A DNA stretch of 64,000 nucleotides from Staphylococcus lutrae (GTDB taxonomy: Bacteria > Bacillota > Bacilli > Staphylococcales > Staphylococcaceae), in the NCBI RefSeq assembly GCF_002101335.1, contig NZ_CP020773.1, positions 1,116,001-1,180,000 of the forward strand, read 5' to 3'. Every line of letters begins with the position of its first letter. Position 1 is the stretch's first letter. Both the position numbers and the translations under genes were made by a program. The notes below the pieces were generated by a model. That model saw only the letters and a list, made by a program, of their open reading frames with translations, was not told the DNA's origin and made no database searches. Shown piece by piece: positions 44,516-54,148 of the stretch.

Positions 44516-44839
44516 TTATAATTTTGATTGCAAATACGCTGAAACAGCTTTCACTTGTTCAGGATTACTCTCTTCAAGTGTAAATACACCATAGTCAAAT
44601 GTAATCGTCAATGTTTGACCTTCTGCTTGAATGTCTTTAATTTCACTAAACTGGATATTGCGGTAATAAAATTGACCGTCCATATCCACATTTAAAATAA
44701 GGCGTTCGTTTGTCACGACGTACGCCGCTTCAAAACGCTTTGTTTCATCTTTCATTTGATAAGGCATGATGCCTTTTACGGACGTTTCTACATGTTCTGT
44801 TGGAAATAAATCATCCGGGTTCACTCTATCTAAAATCAT
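44516..44839 (-). CDS. Small PH-like (YokE/bPH) domain protein
   Basis: A 107-residue soluble protein with an all-beta pattern ending in a C-terminal helix (EQVKAVSAYLQSKL), as in bacterial PH-like domains. The block AAYVVTNERLILNVDM is typical of them. It lies on its own between katA and dps. Function is unknown; members of this fold often act in stress responses or as membrane-protein partners. Confidence 0.65.
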   Translation of the reverse strand: MILDRVNPDDLFPTEHVETSVKGIMPYQMKDETKRFEAAYVVTNERLILNVDMDGQFYYRNIQFSEIKDIQAEGQTLTITFDYGVFTLEESNPEQVKAVSAYLQSKL

Positions 44840-45026
44840 ACTTAAAACCTCACACTCACAAATTTAAAAATCTCACTACCTAGCACCACACTAAGCAAGG
44901 AAAGGCGATAGTCATCAAGCAGAATGTAAACTTACATACTCTCCTTACCCATCGCCTTCTTTGTGCTATCGATATTTACCACACATCCATCAAACGTGAT
45001 TGATATGCACTGTGATTTACAGCACT

Positions 45027-46526
45027 TTATTTTGTACCAACTTCAGCAACAATTGCGTCTAATTGATCTTCCATACCTAATGCTTTTGCCACACCTGTAC
45101 CATAGTTTACATCCGCTTGGTAACAGTTTTTAATGTGACGACGTTTTACCTCATCCGTTGTACCTTCCATTTCATTCGCAGTTGTTTCAAACATACGTTG
45201 TTGTTGTTCAGGTGATTGTAAACGGAACAATTTACCTGGTTGTTCGAAGTAGTTGTCATCGTCTTCTCTGAAATCATATTCATATGCCGCACCTTCTAAT
45301 GCCAATGGCGGACGTTTGTATTCAGGTTGACTTTCGAATGCACCGTTGCTGTTTGGATAGTAGTGCGTTTTACCACCTTGGTTGCCGTCTAAGAAACGCA
45401 TTGCACCATCTCGACTGAATGGGCATAAGTTTTCGACACCGACACCTTTAGGTTGGTTAACTGGAATTTGCCAGTGGTTAACACCTAAGCGGTAACGTTG
45501 TGCATCACCGTATGAGAATAAACGACCTTGTAACATTCTGTCAGGTGAAAAATCAAGACCTGGAATAATGTTTGTCGGTGCAAACGCCGCTTGTTCTACG
45601 TCCATAAAGTAGTTTTCTGGGTTGCGGTTCAATTCGAATTCCCCAACTTCGATTAATGGGTATTCCCCTTTAAACCAAACTTTTGTTAAATCAAATGGGT
45701 TATCTTTATGATTTTTCGCTTGTTCTTCTGTCATCACTTGGATGTACATTTTCCATTTAGGGAAGTTGCCTTCTTCAATCGCATTGAACAAGTCACGTTG
45801 TGAAGATTCACGGTCATGCGCAACAACATTGGCTGCTTCTTCTGCTGACAAGTTTTCGATACCTTGTTGTGTTCTGAAGTGGAATTTCACCCAAACACGT
45901 TCATTGTCCGCATTAATCATTGAATACGTATGTGAACCGAAGCCGTGCATATGTCTGTAACTCTTAGGAATACCACGATCAGTCATTAAAATTGTCACTT
46001 GGTGCAATGCTTCAGGTAATGACGTCCAGAAATCCCAGTTGTTTTGCGCGCTTCTCATGTTTGTACGTGGATCACGTTTTACAGCATGGTTCAAGCTTGG
46101 GAACAATTTAGGATCGCGGAAGAAGAATACCGGTGTATTGTTCCCTACAAGGTCCCAGTTTCCTTCTTCAGTATAGAATTTCAATGCGAAACCACGAATG
46201 TCACGCTCAGCATCAGCCGCACCACGTTCACCCGCAACTGTAGAAAAACGTGCAAACATTTCTGTTTGTTTACCCACTTCTGAGAAAATTTTTGCACTTG
46301 TGTATTTTGTGATGTCGTTTGTTACTGTAAATGTACCAAATGCCCCTGATCCTTTTGCATGCATACGACGCTCAGGAATGACTTCACGATCAAAATGTGC
46401 TAATTGCTCTAAAAAATATATATCTTGCATCAATAATGGCCCGCGTGGACCTGCAGTCATTGAATTTTCTCGATCACTGACTGGATGTCCAAATAAACCT
46501 GTTAATTTCGATTCATCTCTATTCAT
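45027..46526 (-). CDS. katA: Heme catalase
   Basis: A 499-residue clade 3 small-subunit catalase that disproportionates hydrogen peroxide. The catalytic His is in [14 protein letters not shown] (about residue 56), the distal Asn in VGNNTPVFF (about 129), and the proximal heme ligand is the Tyr in [15 protein letters not shown] (about 338). A DREN start region and the NADPH-site residues are in place. It is monocistronic. A perfect PerR box lies 18 bp upstream of the start codon, so peroxide and iron/manganese control is expected. Confidence 0.97.
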   Translation of the reverse strand: MNRDESKLTGLFGHPVSDRENSMTAGPRGPLLMQDIYFLEQLAHFDREVIPERRMHAKGSGAFGTFTVTNDITKYTSAKIFSEVGKQTEMFARFSTVAGERGAADAERDIRGFALKFYTEEGNWDLVGNNTPVFFFRDPKLFPSLNHAVKRDPRTNMRSAQNNWDFWTSLPEALHQVTILMTDRGIPKSYRHMHGFGSHTYSMINADNERVWVKFHFRTQQGIENLSAEEAANVVAHDRESSQRDLFNAIEEGNFPKWKMYIQVMTEEQAKNHKDNPFDLTKVWFKGEYPLIEVGEFELNRNPENYFMDVEQAAFAPTNIIPGLDFSPDRMLQGRLFSYGDAQRYRLGVNHWQIPVNQPKGVGVENLCPFSRDGAMRFLDGNQGGKTHYYPNSNGAFESQPEYKRPPLALEGAAYEYDFREDDDNYFEQPGKLFRLQSPEQQQRMFETTANEMEGTTDEVKRRHIKNCYQADVNYGTGVAKALGMEDQLDAIVAEVGTK

Positions 46527-46543
46527 AACTTTACACCTCTAGA

Positions 46544-46558
46544 TTAGAATTATTTTAA
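46544..46558 (-). promoter_or_regulatory. PerR box of katA
   Basis: TTAAAATAATTCTAA read on the minus strand matches the consensus TTAxAATxATTxTAA at every fixed position. Confidence 0.9.
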
Positions 46559-46745
46559 TTTAGTATACCATCACTTGATAGTAATTACAAAGTAAATTAA
46601 ACAAAATTTAAAAATTTGTTTCCTCACTATACTAAAAATATCGCTTCAACATTGTCACAACAGCCTTTAATGAATTGTTACTGTTTTGTGGCAAAAAAGG
46701 AGGCGCTTCTCAAAAACGACCTTCCTCTTTTCAATTACAACCCTT

Positions 46746-47273
46746 TTATTCCGATTCAGGTATAAACTGTCCAAGGGCACATTGTATATGTGCAAGATGA
46801 TGTCGCTCATGCCAACGTAACTTCGCAATGGTTTCACCCACTGTAATTGTACCACTACCTTCTAATTCAAAACCTCGCTCCAATTGTGCCGCAGATAAAT
46901 GTTGCCCGATGGCGCTAACCCGTTGATTCAATGCATCAAGCAACTGAATCGCTACATCTATTGGCAATTGCCCATCTGCCAATGTGACCCATGCATCTTG
47001 TTTAAACTCTGCAACGTTTGGATGATCATCCGTTAATGCAAGTTTCAATCGCTGATACAAGTTAAGCTGTGAATCCGCAATATGATGGACCAGTTGCGCT
47101 ACTGTAAAACTTCCCTCACGATATGTCGACTGTAATTCACGTTCGCTCAAATTTGTAACCGCTTTCTTCAAATCCTGTACATACGTTTGAATATCCGCTA
47201 CCCATTCCCTTACATGTTGCTGTGTGATGTGCTCGGGTATTTCTAATTGCCCGATTGGAAATCGTTTGTCCAA
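46746..47273 (-). CDS. bstA: DinB/YfiT-type bacillithiol transferase-like protein
   Basis: A DinB_2 fold protein of about 175 residues. Metal ligands are in VAQLVHHIADSQLN (about 65-78) and the C-terminal WHERHHLAHI. This matches the YfiT/BstA group, which uses bacillithiol to detoxify electrophiles; substrate and activity here are not shown. The TTG at 47273 follows a strong GGGAGGGG site and gives the family-like start MDKRFPIG; an ATG at 47288 lies upstream in frame but with poorer spacing to a weak site, so the longer form cannot be ruled out. Confidence 0.75.
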   Translation of the reverse strand: MDKRFPIGQLEIPEHITQQHVREWVADIQTYVQDLKKAVTNLSERELQSTYREGSFTVAQLVHHIADSQLNLYQRLKLALTDDHPNVAEFKQDAWVTLADGQLPIDVAIQLLDALNQRVSAIGQHLSAAQLERGFELEGSGTITVGETIAKLRWHERHHLAHIQCALGQFIPESE

Positions 47274-47288
47274 ATTGACCCCTCCCAT

Positions 47289-47625
47289 TCATATTAAGAC
47301 ACCTTAATCATATCATTTAACACTAAAATTGTAATTCATCGTGATCACTTCTTGCATTTTTATTTTTCTATTAAAATAAATCAAACTTCATTTCATCAAT
47401 CCCATCGTCTAATGTCGAGTGATTCAAATCCCTAAACCATTGATAAATCTATATAAATCATCATCTTTCCTCATTCAACACAGAACAAGCCTATTTGAAA
47501 GATGAATGCAAATATTTTGCACAAATATTAATCATTCATTAACTATTATTAAATACACGTAATAATTCTTTTTCTATTTATTTATTGTGTTATATTTGTA
47601 TCAACAAAACAAAGGAGTGTGTTAT
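47289..47625. other. Intergenic region between bstA-like gene and secreted protein
   Basis: A 337-bp AT-rich divergent region with AAAGGAG at 47611-47617 serving the next gene. No ORF or clear operator was seen. Confidence 0.5.
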
Positions 47626-47958
47626 ATGAAGAAATTTTTAGTTGCAGGTTTAACAGTAGGGATTTTATCAACAGGGGTATTTGCAGCAACAAGTCATAAC
47701 GCAGACGCTAAAGTCACATCTCAAAACGGGATTATTTTACATGATGATGAGGCATTGCTTGAGCACGAATTAACTTATATCGATGTTTTAATCGATCCTC
47801 ATGCAAGTGTTAAAACAAAAACACGCCTTCAAGCGTACTTTGCTGCACAAGGATTACATTCAATCAGTGCGATCGTGAAAAAAGGACAAAAAGACGGTTT
47901 AGACACTTCTAAATACAATTATTTACTTTCAAAATCAAGTTCTTATCGCGTTTTTTAA
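47626..47958 (+). CDS. Small secreted protein of unknown function
   Basis: A 110-residue protein with a classical signal peptide ([20 protein letters not shown], cleavage near [11 protein letters not shown]) and a mature part of about 80 residues without cysteines. The mature region has an acidic first half ([10 protein letters not shown]) and a basic, alpha-helical second half ([20 protein letters not shown]). ATG 47626 is chosen over an upstream in-frame TTG because AAAGGAG lies at the right distance and the signal peptide starts there. It is monocistronic with a strong terminator. I do not recognise the family. Confidence 0.75.
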   Translation: MKKFLVAGLTVGILSTGVFAATSHNADAKVTSQNGIILHDDEALLEHELTYIDVLIDPHASVKTKTRLQAYFAAQGLHSISAIVKKGQKDGLDTSKYNYLLSKSSSYRVF

Positions 47959-47968
47959 TCAAACCATC

Positions 47969-48023
47969 GCTTGGCGTAGGACCATGATATCTCTTAGATT
48001 TCTGTCCTGCACCAAGCTTTTTT
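47969..48023 (+). terminator. Terminator after the small secreted protein gene
   Basis: Stem GCTTGG-CGTAGGAC against GTCCTGCACCAAGC with six T. Confidence 0.8.
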
Positions 48024-48214
48024 AATGCACCAGACACCCACTTCATTTTCTGACGTGAACTTCGATTCAAACTTTATATTATGAAGTGATCGTTATCGTC
48101 ATCGTTACTCTCTAACTTTTTTTCAACAAAGTGACCTTTTCAGCCGCTTCCTCCTCCCTGGATTGGATACAATAAAGCTATTCAAACAAACATTCTAAGA
48201 GGAGGTCACACAAT

Positions 48215-49633
48215 ATGAACGAAAAAAACATGTATTCTAACGACCACTTATCTGATTTGATTACACACGAAGTTAAAAAGCTCACAGAACGTTCGGTCGC
48301 ATCTTCTCCCGCTTATCAGGCGCCTACTACCGAATTAATTAATAAATATAAGACAATGCCCATCCCTAAAAAAGGAAAAGGCATAGAAAAGGTTGTAGAC
48401 TTACTCAATCAAGAAATATTAAATTACAACTTAGCAACCACTCATCCTAGATACTTCTCTTTTGTTCCAGGGCCCGCCTCGCCTTTATCATGGCTGACAG
48501 ACATCTTAACGAGCGCACACAATGTTCACGCTTCCAACTTTTCAAATGCAGCGCTTCCGATTACAATTGAACATCGCTTAATCCATTATTTAAGTGAAAA
48601 GATTGGTTTCAATCCTTCTTTATCTAGCGGTGTTTTTGTTTCAGGCGGTTCATCAGCGACACTCACAGCAGTGACTGCGGCGAGAGACGCAATGACATCG
48701 CTCACACAACTTCCAAAATCGACCGTTTATATGACCCGACAAGCGCATTTTTCTGTCGCAAAGGCCTTTCATATTGCAGGTTTTGCCGCTTCACAAATCC
48801 GTTATATTCCAACAGATGCTGACTTTACGATGGATGTTACGGCATTAAAAGAACAAATTCAACAAGATATCGTAGCAGGTTACAAACCTACAATTATTGT
48901 CATCACAACGGGAACAACCAATACTGGTGCCATTGATGATCTCGAAAGCATCACGCAAATCGCACATGAACATCACATGTGGGTCCATGCAGATGGCGCT
49001 TATGGCTTGTCTCATATTTTCACTCAAGAAGGTGCTAAAAAACTTAGAGGCATTGAACACGTGGATAGCGTGACATGGGATGCGCATAAATTGTTATTCC
49101 AAACCTATAGCTGCGCAATGGTTATCGTCAAAGACAAAAAACATCTCCTTCAAACCTATGGTGTCTCTGCTGAATACTTAGATGATGTTGCATCAAAGGA
49201 TAATATTGACCCTGACCAATTAGGCATTGAATTAACACGTCCCCCAAGAGGATTGAAATTATGGGTCACATTACAAACATTGGGCGAAGAGGAAATCACG
49301 CGCCGCATTGCACACGGTCAAGAGATGGCACGTTATGCTGCGCAACAAGTAGAACGAATGCCACAATGGCAAGTGGTGACACCTCCACAATTGTCGATTC
49401 TCAACATTCGTTATGAAGACAAGCGCAAAACGACCGAACAAAACAACCAAATACTCCAATATGCCGCGCAACGGATGGCATCGTCTGGCTATGCGGTGAC
49501 TTATACAACGAGACTTAACGAACACCGTGTCATTCGCCTCTGCACAATTAATCCGAATACAACCACTGCAGATATTGATGGGACACTTGAACGGCTCAAC
49601 ACCTTCGTTCAAGAGGCCTATGCGACACTTTAA
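48215..49633 (+). CDS. sadA: PLP-dependent aromatic L-amino acid decarboxylase (SadA-like)
   Basis: A 472-residue group II decarboxylase. The PLP-stacking His region and substrate loop are followed by ADGAYG near 262 (Asp binding the pyridine N) and the Schiff-base lysine in TWDAHKLLF near 290. Length and pattern fit the staphylococcal aromatic amino acid decarboxylase SadA, which turns Phe, Tyr, Trp and L-DOPA into trace amines and promotes attachment to host cells in S. pseudintermedius. Glutamate or diaminobutyrate decarboxylase is a less likely alternative. AAGAGGAGG precedes the ATG. Its terminator is shared with the converging Lrp regulator gene. Confidence 0.82.
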   Translation: MNEKNMYSNDHLSDLITHEVKKLTERSVASSPAYQAPTTELINKYKTMPIPKKGKGIEKVVDLLNQEILNYNLATTHPRYFSFVPGPASPLSWLTDILTSAHNVHASNFSNAALPITIEHRLIHYLSEKIGFNPSLSSGVFVSGGSSATLTAVTAARDAMTSLTQLPKSTVYMTRQAHFSVAKAFHIAGFAASQIRYIPTDADFTMDVTALKEQIQQDIVAGYKPTIIVITTGTTNTGAIDDLESITQIAHEHHMWVHADGAYGLSHIFTQEGAKKLRGIEHVDSVTWDAHKLLFQTYSCAMVIVKDKKHLLQTYGVSAEYLDDVASKDNIDPDQLGIELTRPPRGLKLWVTLQTLGEEEITRRIAHGQEMARYAAQQVERMPQWQVVTPPQLSILNIRYEDKRKTTEQNNQILQYAAQRMASSGYAVTYTTRLNEHRVIRLCTINPNTTTADIDGTLERLNTFVQEAYATL

Positions 49634-49662
49634 ACAGTGTTTCACATGTATAAAAAAGATGA

Positions 49663-49710
49663 ACCCCTAAAGTTGAACTTTAAAAAAACCCAACTTTAGG
49701 GGTGTTTCAT
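49663..49710. terminator. Shared bidirectional terminator between sadA and lrp
   Basis: A 13-bp stem ACCCCTAAAGTTG with its complement. Poly-T lies on the minus side and a GTTT tail on the plus side. Confidence 0.75.
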
Positions 49711-49735
49711 TTGAATAAAAAACATGACTTAGATT

Positions 49736-50170
49736 TTACCGTTTCACCAGGTTTTGTTGACGGTGCTTTTGTTGCAATATAATGGAAGTATTAAACTCTG
49801 CAACACGTTCCATCTTCAAAATGATCTCGTTTAAACTCATAATATCTCGTGTTTGGCCTTTAATAATATATTTCTCTCTACCTGTTACGGCATAGCACTC
49901 ATGAAAGTCTGATATTTGTTGCAACTGCTGCTCAAATGTATCGATTGTTCCTTTCACTTCAGTTATTTTCATAAAAAACCCTATCATATAACCCAATTTT
50001 TCGTAATTAATGTCTACATTAAAAGCTTGAATCACTCCTGACTCTATCATTTTTGAAATTCGGTTTTTGACACTGGGTTCGGATAACATTACCAATGAAG
50101 AAATGGTTTTCACTTTCATCCGGGCATTGGTTTTCAGCAACTTCAAAATATGTAAATCCATTTCGTCCAT
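49736..50170 (-). CDS. Lrp/AsnC-family transcriptional regulator
   Basis: A 144-residue feast/famine regulator. The N-terminal HTH spans about 4-50 (ILKLLKTNARMKVKTISSLVMLSEPSVKNRI) and the C-terminal RAM/ligand domain has the GREKYIIKG loop. It converges with the SadA-like decarboxylase gene. Such proteins sense amino acids, so control of the neighbouring aromatic amino acid decarboxylase is a fair guess but not shown. GAAGG precedes the ATG. Confidence 0.85.
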   Translation of the reverse strand: MDEMDLHILKLLKTNARMKVKTISSLVMLSEPSVKNRISKMIESGVIQAFNVDINYEKLGYMIGFFMKITEVKGTIDTFEQQLQQISDFHECYAVTGREKYIIKGQTRDIMSLNEIILKMERVAEFNTSIILQQKHRQQNLVKR

Positions 50171-50424
50171 AGCACTACCTTCTTTCTATACTGAAATACA
50201 TCAGTCACATCCGTGATACGAGAATGATTGTTCAACTAGTATCTATTATATAGGTTAGAACACACTTGATTCAATATCACCTCGCATTGCTTTTGAATCC
50301 TTCTCAACATACTTGTAAGCAATCATCCAATATTTTAAAACATTTCCCTTGAAACGGACACCCATCTCATTTATAATAAAAATTGTCTTCATTAGAATCG
50401 GCAAAAAGAGAGGAGATGAACCAT

Positions 50425-50991
50425 TTGTCTAAACGTCGTGATGCCATTAGAAATGAACAACTTATTTTAGACACCGCACAAACACTTTTCGATACCAGTA
50501 ATGTCGAAGCTGTCAGTATGAAAAAAATTGCAGAAACCGCACAAATTGGAACTGGCACGCTTTATCGTCACTTTTCTAGTAAATCTGATATTTGTTCTGC
50601 CTTACTCGCTCACGAAGTTACACGTATGTTCGAACGCATTGCACAACGCAAGAAGCAAATATCTGATCCTCATGAATTGTTGCGTTTCATTTTTCTGTCG
50701 CTCATTGAACTTATGGAAAAAAATGTTGCCCTGATAAAAGAGATAGAACGAACAGACAAACAAAAGCGCGTCATGATGCAAACACCTTTTTATATCAAGT
50801 TAAAAGAAGAAGTCATGGCTTGTGTCATTGCTTTAGATGTCGTTAAAGATGCAGATTTTCTCACTGATATGCTCATCAACTCCTTTTCAGCAGATGTTTT
50901 TGAATATCAACACTATGTAAAACAAATTCCGTCAGAGCAATTTGTTGACAGAATCTTAAAAATATTTATCCGTGGTATCCAATCAAATTAA
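50425..50991 (+). CDS. TetR/AcrR-family regulator
   Basis: A TetR protein of about 188 residues. The HTH has SMKKIAETAQIGTGTLYRHFSSKS, very close in style to the TetR at 22.9 kb. The start is probably TTG 50425: AGGAG (50411-50415) is 9 bp upstream, while ATG 50416 touches the ribosome site directly. It is the first gene of a run with the isochorismatase-like hydrolase 31 bp downstream and, after a hairpin, the Bcr/CflA efflux pump. It probably senses a drug or metabolite. Confidence 0.85.
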   Translation: MSKRRDAIRNEQLILDTAQTLFDTSNVEAVSMKKIAETAQIGTGTLYRHFSSKSDICSALLAHEVTRMFERIAQRKKQISDPHELLRFIFLSLIELMEKNVALIKEIERTDKQKRVMMQTPFYIKLKEEVMACVIALDVVKDADFLTDMLINSFSADVFEYQHYVKQIPSEQFVDRILKIFIRGIQSN

Positions 50992-51022
50992 AATAACTCT
51001 AATCACGAAAGGAAGATGTAAA

Positions 51023-51595
51023 ATGAACTTTGAAAATACAGCACTCGTACTGATTGATTTACAAAAAGGCATTGCCAACATGGGAGAAACAGCTCCCCAC
51101 AGTGTCGATACAGTGATAGACAATGCAAGCAAAATGGTGAAATTGTTCAAAAACAATAACGGCTTTGTTGCTTTTGTCCGCGTCAAATTCCTCGATGGTA
51201 AAGATGCGTTACAACCTAATGCGATGCGCCCCTTACCTGGTGGTACGAAACCCCCTGCGGAATTTTCTGAAATTGTAGATCAGCTTGGTGCAGGCCCAGA
51301 TGATTATATTATCGACAAACGCGGTTTCAGTGGCTTTTTCGGTACAGATTTAGACCTACAATTACGTCGTCGTGGTATTAAAAACATCGTTATCGGAGGC
51401 ATATCCACTCATATTGGTGTCGATACAACAGCGCGTGATGCCTATCAATATGGTTATGACCAATACTTTATTTCTGATATGATGTCTGCACCAGAAGCAT
51501 CATTACACCATTATTCAATCGAAAACACTTTCCCTATCATGGGACAAGTCTTGACGACAGATGAAATGATGGCACAACTGCAATCCGAAAAATAA
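51023..51595 (+). CDS. Isochorismatase-family hydrolase with Cys-to-Gly at the nucleophile position
   Basis: A 190-residue cysteine-hydrolase-fold protein. The first catalytic Asp is in LVLIDLQKGIANM (about residue 10) and the Lys in IIDKRGFSGFFGTDL (about 95). The usual nucleophile position reads GGISTHIGVDTTARDA, with Gly where nicotinamidase-like members have Cys. True isochorismatases such as PhzD and EntB also have Gly here and hydrolyse a vinyl ether without a nucleophile, so a vinyl-ether or other hydrolysis is more likely than amidase activity. ATG 51023 has GGAAG upstream. It probably shares the transcript with TetR. Confidence 0.8.
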   Translation: MNFENTALVLIDLQKGIANMGETAPHSVDTVIDNASKMVKLFKNNNGFVAFVRVKFLDGKDALQPNAMRPLPGGTKPPAEFSEIVDQLGAGPDDYIIDKRGFSGFFGTDLDLQLRRRGIKNIVIGGISTHIGVDTTARDAYQYGYDQYFISDMMSAPEASLHHYSIENTFPIMGQVLTTDEMMAQLQSEK

Positions 51596-51619
51596 AAGTC
51601 ACAACAAATCAGTGAATCA

Positions 51620-51654
51620 CACGGAAGTCGACATTAAGATTTCCGTGTTCTTTT
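51620..51654 (+). terminator. Terminator after the isochorismatase-like gene
   Basis: Stem CACGGAA/TTCCGTG and a TTCTTTT tail. Confidence 0.65.
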
Positions 51655-51780
51655 AACGCTTTATCAAACTCAGAGAACACGATGTCGTTTTGAATGACTA
51701 CTACGAACATCATTATCTGAAGCATAACACCTTGTTTAACTACATCTCATTTAATCTAATATAAAGAAAGGGATTTCATT

Positions 51781-52986
51781 ATGGAGAAAAAACGTATATC
51801 GCCATTATTTATCATCATTATGGCAGGTCTCGCCGCATTCGGCCCATTGTCTATTGATATGTATTTGCCCGCTTTGCCTGAAGTCAAAAATGCACTCAAT
51901 ACAACGACTGCCAATGTTCAATTAACACTGACCTTTTTCATGGTTGGTTTAGCGGTAGGAAATATTGTTGCAGGAACCGTCTCTGATTCCACAGGACGAA
52001 AAAAACCACTCATGTTCAGTCTCGTTTTATATATTATTTCTTCTATCGTCATTGCCCTTGCACCTCATGTGACGATTGCCATTATTTTCCGCTTTATTCA
52101 AGGCGTTTCTGGTGGTGCAGGTATTGTATTATCCAGAGCCATTGCTACGGATTTATATAAAGGTAAAGCACTCACGCAGTTTTTAGCCATGCTTATGCTT
52201 GTCAACGGCGCAGCACCCGTACTTGCCCCGATGTTCGGTGGAATTATTCTTAGTTTTGCCAATTTCCGTGTGATTTTCTGGATTTTAGCAGCACTTAGTA
52301 TTTTAATGCTCATTGGTACACACTTTAAAATCAATGAAACATTACCTGTTGAATCACGTAGACCCGCACGTGTGAAAAATGTACTTGCGGATTTCAAGGC
52401 ATTATTGACACGGCGTTCTTTCCTTATTCCGATGTTAATTCAAGGTTTCACTTTTGCGATGTTTTTTGGTTATATGGCCGCTTCTCCATTTATTATGCAA
52501 AATATTTATGGCTTGAGTGCACAACAATATAGTTACATCTTTGCGATGACTGGCTTAGGATTAATTATTACAGCACAATTGACAGGGCGCCTTGTTGAGC
52601 ATATCAATCAACATACATTGTTCCGTATTTTCTCGGTTATTCAACTTATCGGTACTGCCATTGCAATCATCGCTTTAATCAACCATTTGACACTTTGGAT
52701 TTTATTGCCTTCATTCTTGCTTATCGTAGCCCCTGTCGCGGGTATCGGTACGCTAGGGTATGCCATTGCTATGGAAGGTCAACAAAAAGGTGTTGGTAGC
52801 GCATCAAGTTTAGTCGGTCTTATGCAATACTTCATTGGCGCAATCGCCACCCCTTTAGTTGGGTTACAAGGAGAACATAGTTTTGTCCCTTACCTTTGGG
52901 TCATTACGATTACGATGAGCCTAATTATCATTTTTCAACTTTATCAATATTTCGTGGTGGAGAAACAACAACCGACAAGAAACTAA
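51781..52986 (+). CDS. Bcr/CflA-family MFS drug exporter
   Basis: A 401-residue 12-helix transporter. The N-terminus GPLSIDMYLPALPEV is the Bcr/CflA hallmark (about 21-36), followed by the A-motif loop GTVSDSTGRKKPL (about 62-74) and the R/G-rich helix 4 FIQGVSGGAGIVLSRAIATDLY. Relatives export bicyclomycin, chloramphenicol or sulfonamides. GAAAGGG lies about 7 bp before the ATG. Together with the upstream TetR and hydrolase it forms an efflux/detoxification group. Confidence 0.9.
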   Translation: MEKKRISPLFIIIMAGLAAFGPLSIDMYLPALPEVKNALNTTTANVQLTLTFFMVGLAVGNIVAGTVSDSTGRKKPLMFSLVLYIISSIVIALAPHVTIAIIFRFIQGVSGGAGIVLSRAIATDLYKGKALTQFLAMLMLVNGAAPVLAPMFGGIILSFANFRVIFWILAALSILMLIGTHFKINETLPVESRRPARVKNVLADFKALLTRRSFLIPMLIQGFTFAMFFGYMAASPFIMQNIYGLSAQQYSYIFAMTGLGLIITAQLTGRLVEHINQHTLFRIFSVIQLIGTAIAIIALINHLTLWILLPSFLLIVAPVAGIGTLGYAIAMEGQQKGVGSASSLVGLMQYFIGAIATPLVGLQGEHSFVPYLWVITITMSLIIIFQLYQYFVVEKQQPTRN

Positions 52987-53200
52987 TCTCTATGTAAAGA
53001 CTTCATATGATTGCTGTCTAAATTGAGAAAGGCTTTATGATATGACCACCTGATATGTTAACGATACACATCACAATAACCTCAATGATTAAAAATCGTC
53101 GTTATTTGATGTGGAGTTCGCATTTTTGATTTCTAAATATGTCGTTATTATAATAAAAGTATGTTGTTATAAGATAAATAGAATGGGGGAAAATAGAATT

Positions 53201-53839
53201 ATGAAAGTTGGTATTATTGGTGCAACTGGTAAATCAGGGCGTTTAATTACTGCCGAAGCACAAAAACGAGGATTGGACGTTACGGCAATTGTACGTGATG
53301 CTTCAAAGTTAGACGATACAAGTTTGAATGTGATAGAGAAGGACATTTTCGACTTGACGACAGAGGATTTAAAGTCATTTGATGTCGTCGTTAATGCTTT
53401 TGGTACACCACTCGGACAAACACAACCACATATTGACGCAGGTCGTGTATTGATTCAGGCATTAAGTGGGACAACAACACGACTCGTCGTTTTAGGCGGG
53501 GCTGGCAGTTTATATGTTGATGAATCTAAGACGAAAAATGGTTTTGCAGCGGGACGTGTGCCTGATTTTGCTTACGAAATCGCATTAGGTCAAGCACAGA
53601 ATTTAGAAGATTTACAAGCGACAACGGATTTGAACTGGACATTTGTGAGTCCATCTGCTTTCTATGATCCTGAGGGACCGCGCACAGGTCGATATCGCAC
53701 AGGTACGGATGTAATGCTTTATAATTCAGAGGGGGAAAGCTATCTGAGCTATCCAGATATGGCATTAGCGATTGTGGATGAAGTAGAACATGGTGCACAT
53801 CTAAGACAACAAATGACTGTTGTAAGTGAAAAACAATAA
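53201..53839 (+). CDS. NAD(P)-binding Rossmann oxidoreductase (NmrA/SDR-like)
   Basis: A 212-residue protein with the atypical SDR motif VGIIGATGKSGRLI at the N-terminus, VIEKDIFDLT (acidic strand), LVVLGGAGSLYVD, and an FVSPSAFYDPEGPRTG substrate-side loop. It fits the group annotated as NAD(P)H-binding epimerase/YwnB-like proteins. The longer frame upstream has no ribosome site, whereas GGGGGA lies ahead of ATG 53201. A perfect 12-bp palindrome TTATTATAATAA (53145-53156) lies 45 bp upstream in the promoter region. Function unknown. Confidence 0.78.
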   Translation: MKVGIIGATGKSGRLITAEAQKRGLDVTAIVRDASKLDDTSLNVIEKDIFDLTTEDLKSFDVVVNAFGTPLGQTQPHIDAGRVLIQALSGTTTRLVVLGGAGSLYVDESKTKNGFAAGRVPDFAYEIALGQAQNLEDLQATTDLNWTFVSPSAFYDPEGPRTGRYRTGTDVMLYNSEGESYLSYPDMALAIVDEVEHGAHLRQQMTVVSEKQ

Positions 53840-54148
53840 AACCGAGATGAATAGGGAACAATGAACGGTGGCAAAATGAAACTTATTTTCAGTTTGTTAT
53901 GAGATACGTTATCAAATATGTGATTGCCCTTCATTTTACAGAAAAAGTGTAGTAAAGAGCGCCTATCACCGATAGATAAGGTGGACATGCTTTTCAAAAT
54001 GGTAGGTTAGACCTCATTTGAACTGTACCTAATCTGATAGAACATTGAATCGTAAAAAATCACGAAATCGAGATTTTATTGTTGATATATTTTTTATACC
54101 TGTTATAATTAAAAACGTAAATTTCAATAAAGAAGGGAACTCTTAATT
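53840..54148. other. Intergenic region before azoR
   Basis: About 310 bp. A TATAAT (about 54109-54114) within an AT-rich stretch is a likely azoR promoter element. GAAGGGA precedes the azoR ATG. No other feature was seen. Confidence 0.45.
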
